NCBI GenBank assembly: GCA_009845505.1
Contig: VXZL01000168.1
Location: forward strand, 1 to 7,774
Length of the DNA: 7,774 nt
Direction: 5' to 3'
DNA from: Candidatus Poribacteria bacterium
GTDB taxonomy: Bacteria; Poribacteria; WGA-4E; WGA-3G
Shown in pieces: positions 6,531 to 7,774 of the stretch. Each line of letters begins with the position of its first letter. Position 1 is the stretch's first letter. The translations under genes were made by a program, and so were the position numbers. The notes under the pieces are model-generated. The model worked only from the letters and a program-made list of their open reading frames with translations, ran no database searches and was not told where the DNA came from.

Positions 6531-7191
6531 TTTTCTTACTACCCAAGATGTCTTCTTTGAGTTTTGCGAGTTCCTCGTCCAGATTGAAGGCATCACCTTT
6601 TGTTTTCTGCTGGGTTTCAATTTGGCGGTTCTGTTTTTCCCAAAGTTCTGCTGCTGCTTCAGTCTTTTTTATTTTCTGTTCAGTCTGTTTGAAGGTGTTG
6701 GACAGATGGAGTTCTATTTCAGCGATCAATTTGTGGAGTTTAAGGCGCGTCTCTGCCTGTTTTTGATGGTGATGTAGCGTTTCAGCTCGCTGGACTGTGT
6801 TTTGGAACTGTTGATAAAAGTCGTTCAACGCCGTTTTGAGAGAATCAATGATTGTGTGTTGGGTCTGGATTTGGCGTTCATAGTCGTCTGCACGTTGCAA
6901 TTGTTGTTGTTTACGTTGTTGTGCATCTCGCGCTGCTTCCATGTCTCCATTTTGTAAAGCAGCGTCTGCCTTTTTAGCCCATACCTCGGCGGTATCAACT
7001 GCCTTTTGGCAGGCTTGTTTGAGTCTTTGCTCTTCAGCGATTGCTTCGGCGACGAGTTCCTTTGCCACGGCAAGCCGCTTTTTCATATCGACAACGGTTT
7101 TCTCAAGTACCGATGCGCCACCATCAGATTCCTCTACGAATTGCGTGATGCTGTCTCGAATCTGTTCCGAAATTTCCTTGAGTTTTTTCAT
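6523..7191 (-). CDS. pspA: PspA/IM30 family coiled-coil protein
   Basis: This is a 222-residue protein, almost all predicted helix and coiled coil, rich in Q, K, E and A, with no signal peptide or transmembrane segment. It matches the PspA/Vipp1 pattern: a central W-A-x-K-A-x-x-AL-x-x-G-x-x-x-x-A-R-x-A segment at 71-90, a long QRxKQQQLQ helix after it, and a C-terminal (E)ELAKLK helix at 207-212. PspA proteins bind the cytoplasmic membrane face as oligomers and help maintain membrane integrity under stress. The N-terminal helix (KKLKEISEQIRDSITQFVE) is less hydrophobic than in typical PspA, so the family match is good but divergent. The ATG at 7191 is fixed by GGAGG 8 nt upstream; the longer frame to 7290 would run through the promoter. 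It is the first gene of the operon and overlaps the ABC ATPase gene by 8 nt, suggesting it serves that transporter or shares its stress response. Confidence 0.85.
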   Translation of the reverse strand: MKKLKEISEQIRDSITQFVEESDGGASVLEKTVVDMKKRLAVAKELVAEAIAEEQRLKQACQKAVDTAEVWAKKADAALQNGDMEAARDAQQRKQQQLQRADDYERQIQTQHTIIDSLKTALNDFYQQFQNTVQRAETLHHHQKQAETRLKLHKLIAEIELHLSNTFKQTEQKIKKTEAAAELWEKQNRQIETQQKTKGDAFNLDEELAKLKEDILGSKKND

Positions 7192-7199
7192 TTTCTGTG

Positions 7200-7204
7200 C
7201 CTCC
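7200..7204 (-). promoter_or_regulatory. Ribosome binding site of the pspA-like gene
   Basis: The - strand reads GGAGG, then 8 nt (CACAGAAA), then the ATG at 7191. This ideal Shine-Dalgarno decides the start against the upstream in-frame ATG at 7290. Confidence 0.85.
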
Positions 7205-7212
7205 GTCCGTCT

Positions 7213-7241
7213 ATTATACACGGTTTTTCGGTGTGAATCAA
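7213..7241 (-). promoter_or_regulatory. Sigma70-type promoter of the pspA-ABC-carbonic anhydrase unit
   Basis: On the - strand there is TTGATT (7236-7241) as -35, a 17-bp spacer, and a perfect TATAAT (7213-7218) as -10. Transcription should start near 7206, leaving a leader of only about 15 nt that contains the GGAGG. No sigma54-type GG-N10-GC element was seen, so this PspA gene does not look PspF/sigma54-controlled as in enterobacteria. Confidence 0.75.
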
Positions 7242-7274
7242 GCCAGCCATTACTTTCTTTAGCGTCATTAAGTT

Positions 7275-7302
7275 TTCCTGTAGGAGGCATCTCCGAATCC
7301 TA
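7275..7302. repeat. REP-like hairpin repeat, copy 1
   Basis: This copy begins with TTCCTGTAGGAG (7275-7286), shared exactly with copy 2. GGAG (7283-7286) pairs with CTCC (7291-7294) around GCAT, and TCCT/AGGA can also pair. It continues as GAATCC. It lies between the methyltransferase gene and the pspA promoter. Confidence 0.6.
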
Positions 7303-7306
7303 ACTC

Positions 7307-7336
7307 TTCCTGTAGGAGCGAGCTCCTGCTCGCGAC
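7307..7336. repeat. REP-like hairpin repeat, copy 2
   Basis: TTCCTGTAGGAG recurs 32 bp after copy 1 and runs into CGAGCTCCTGCTCGCGAC. Two overlapping stems are possible: AGGAG (7314-7318) with CTCCT (7323-7327), and GCGAG (7318-7322) with CTCGC (7329-7333). The form closely resembles the short extragenic palindromes (TGTAGGAGCGAG...CTCGCGA) known as REPs in Pseudomonas; I recall similar ones in uncultivated phyla. It could also reduce read-through from the methyltransferase, but no T-run follows on the - strand. Confidence 0.7.
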
Positions 7337-7429
7337 TTTTCCCTCACGCTTATAGAGACTTCGCTTCTGTAAAAGATAGGAGAGAAGTGCTATTTTGATT
7401 TTTTCCTGAGTGGGCGGAATTGGATGTGT

Positions 7430-7774
7430 CTACAGAGCCTCGTAATTAGCATTGACAAGTTTGATGTCATAAAGTGCTAACCTATCCATGATGTGTCTGA
7501 TTGCGGGTATATTGTTGTCAATTAAGATTGATGACCGGTTGTGCAATGCTGCGGACTCGCCGAGTGTTCCACTACCAGCGAAGAAGTCTAAGAGTGTGTC
7601 CCCTGGTGATGAATGTACATTGACGATGCGATTCAAAATTCCGAGAGGCTTTTGCGTTGGATACCCCGTCTTTTCACTGCCGTTTGTGCTGACGATCGTA
7701 TGCCACCAGACATCCGTTGGGGTTTTACCGCGAGCCGCTTTTTCTTTACCGACCAAACCCGGTGCCATATAAGG
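7430..7774 (-). CDS. DNA methyltransferase (N6-adenine/N4-cytosine type), C-terminal part, runs off window
   Basis: The frame is open from the right edge to TAG at 7430-7432, with 114 visible residues; the N-terminal part lies beyond the window. It shows YPTQKPLGILNRIV, the motif X region, directly followed by the SAM-binding motif I, DTLLDFFAGSGTLGESA. It then has ILIDNN, which corresponds to the acidic end of the next strand. TQKP before FAGSGT near the C-terminus is the arrangement of beta-class N4/N6 amino-methyltransferases, in which the catalytic (D/S)PP(Y/W) motif lies earlier and so is not visible here. The DVWWHTIVSTNGSEKTG segment before it is also typical. The methyl donor is SAM and the target is a specific DNA sequence. 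Whether it belongs to a restriction-modification system cannot be told. The in-frame ATG at 7766-7768 is an internal methionine, since homologues extend well upstream. Confidence 0.9.
   Translation of the reverse strand, partial: PYMAPGLVGKEKAARGKTPTDVWWHTIVSTNGSEKTGYPTQKPLGILNRIVNVHSSPGDTLLDFFAGSGTLGESAALHNRSSILIDNNIPAIRHIMDRLALYDIKLVNANYEAL

Noticed and set aside
6531..6620. N-terminal extension of the ABC ATPase by 30 residues
   Set aside because: It lies wholly inside the pspA-like coding region in another frame and its residues do not look like an ABC N-terminus; the ATG at 6530 gives the usual start.
6361..6777. 138-codon open frame on the + strand across the ATPase/pspA junction
   Set aside because: Its run of F, S, C and L is the antisense image of the Q/K/E-rich coiled coil; it is not a real membrane protein.
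7192..7290. N-terminal extension of the pspA-like protein by 33 residues
   Set aside because: It would run across the TTGATT/TATAAT promoter, the GGAGG and part of a REP-like repeat. The ATG at 7191 has an ideal ribosome binding site.
7275..7336. CRISPR array
   Set aside because: There are only two copies of a 12-bp unit with differing hairpin tails, and no regular spacers or cas genes.
7341..7429. Terminator or second promoter between the methyltransferase and the repeats
   Set aside because: On the - strand there is only a weak ACTTC/GAAGT stem with a long loop, and a TATAAG with no matching -35 at 17 bp. Nothing could be supported.

Overview
The window comes from a bacterial chromosome of roughly balanced base composition, and its coding is dense: one gene pair on the + strand at the left edge, then eight genes all on the - strand. 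The content is a small toxin-antitoxin pair, a 2-oxo acid dehydrogenase E2, a Gfo/Idh/MocA oxidoreductase, a gamma carbonic anhydrase, an ABC-2 exporter with a PspA-like protein, a DNA methyltransferase, and short palindromic repeats built on 'tcctgtaggag'. Together these suggest an uncultivated environmental bacterium. Candidatus Poribacteria or a similar lineage is my best guess, from memory of similar repeats and of Gfo/Idh/MocA expansion there. Nothing in the window proves the taxonomy.

Layout, left to right. At 1-515 (+ strand) are the 3' end of an antitoxin-like gene and an overlapping complete VapC/PIN-domain toxin. At 519-1892 (-) is an E2 acyltransferase with one lipoyl domain and two E3-binding domains; its stop lies only 3 bp from the vapC stop. 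At 2050-2346 (-) is a 98-residue protein of unknown function. At 2384-3424 (-) is a Gfo/Idh/MocA-family dehydrogenase. At 3425-3554 is a 130-bp intergenic region with a small palindrome and a leader hairpin. The stretch 3555-7191 (-) is best read as one four-gene transcription unit in the order pspA-like, ABC ATPase, ABC-2 permease, gamma carbonic anhydrase. It has a near-consensus sigma70-type promoter at 7213-7241, an ideal ribosome binding site for the first gene, and gaps of -8, 23 and 7 bp between genes. At 7275-7336 lie two REP-like hairpin repeats, and at 7430-7774 (-) is the C-terminal part of an N4/N6-type DNA methyltransferase that runs off the window.

The most coherent functional group is the PspA-ABC unit. 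A peripheral membrane-stress protein of the PspA/IM30 family is translationally coupled to an ABC ATPase, whose partner permease carries both half-transporters in one chain. A substrate cannot be deduced. The remaining metabolic genes (E2, oxidoreductase, carbonic anhydrase) have no pathway partners in the window. I do not see clear proof of a new system. The best leads are the PspA-ABC-carbonic anhydrase unit, the 98-residue unknown with matching inverted repeats at its two ends, and the tandem REP-like elements.
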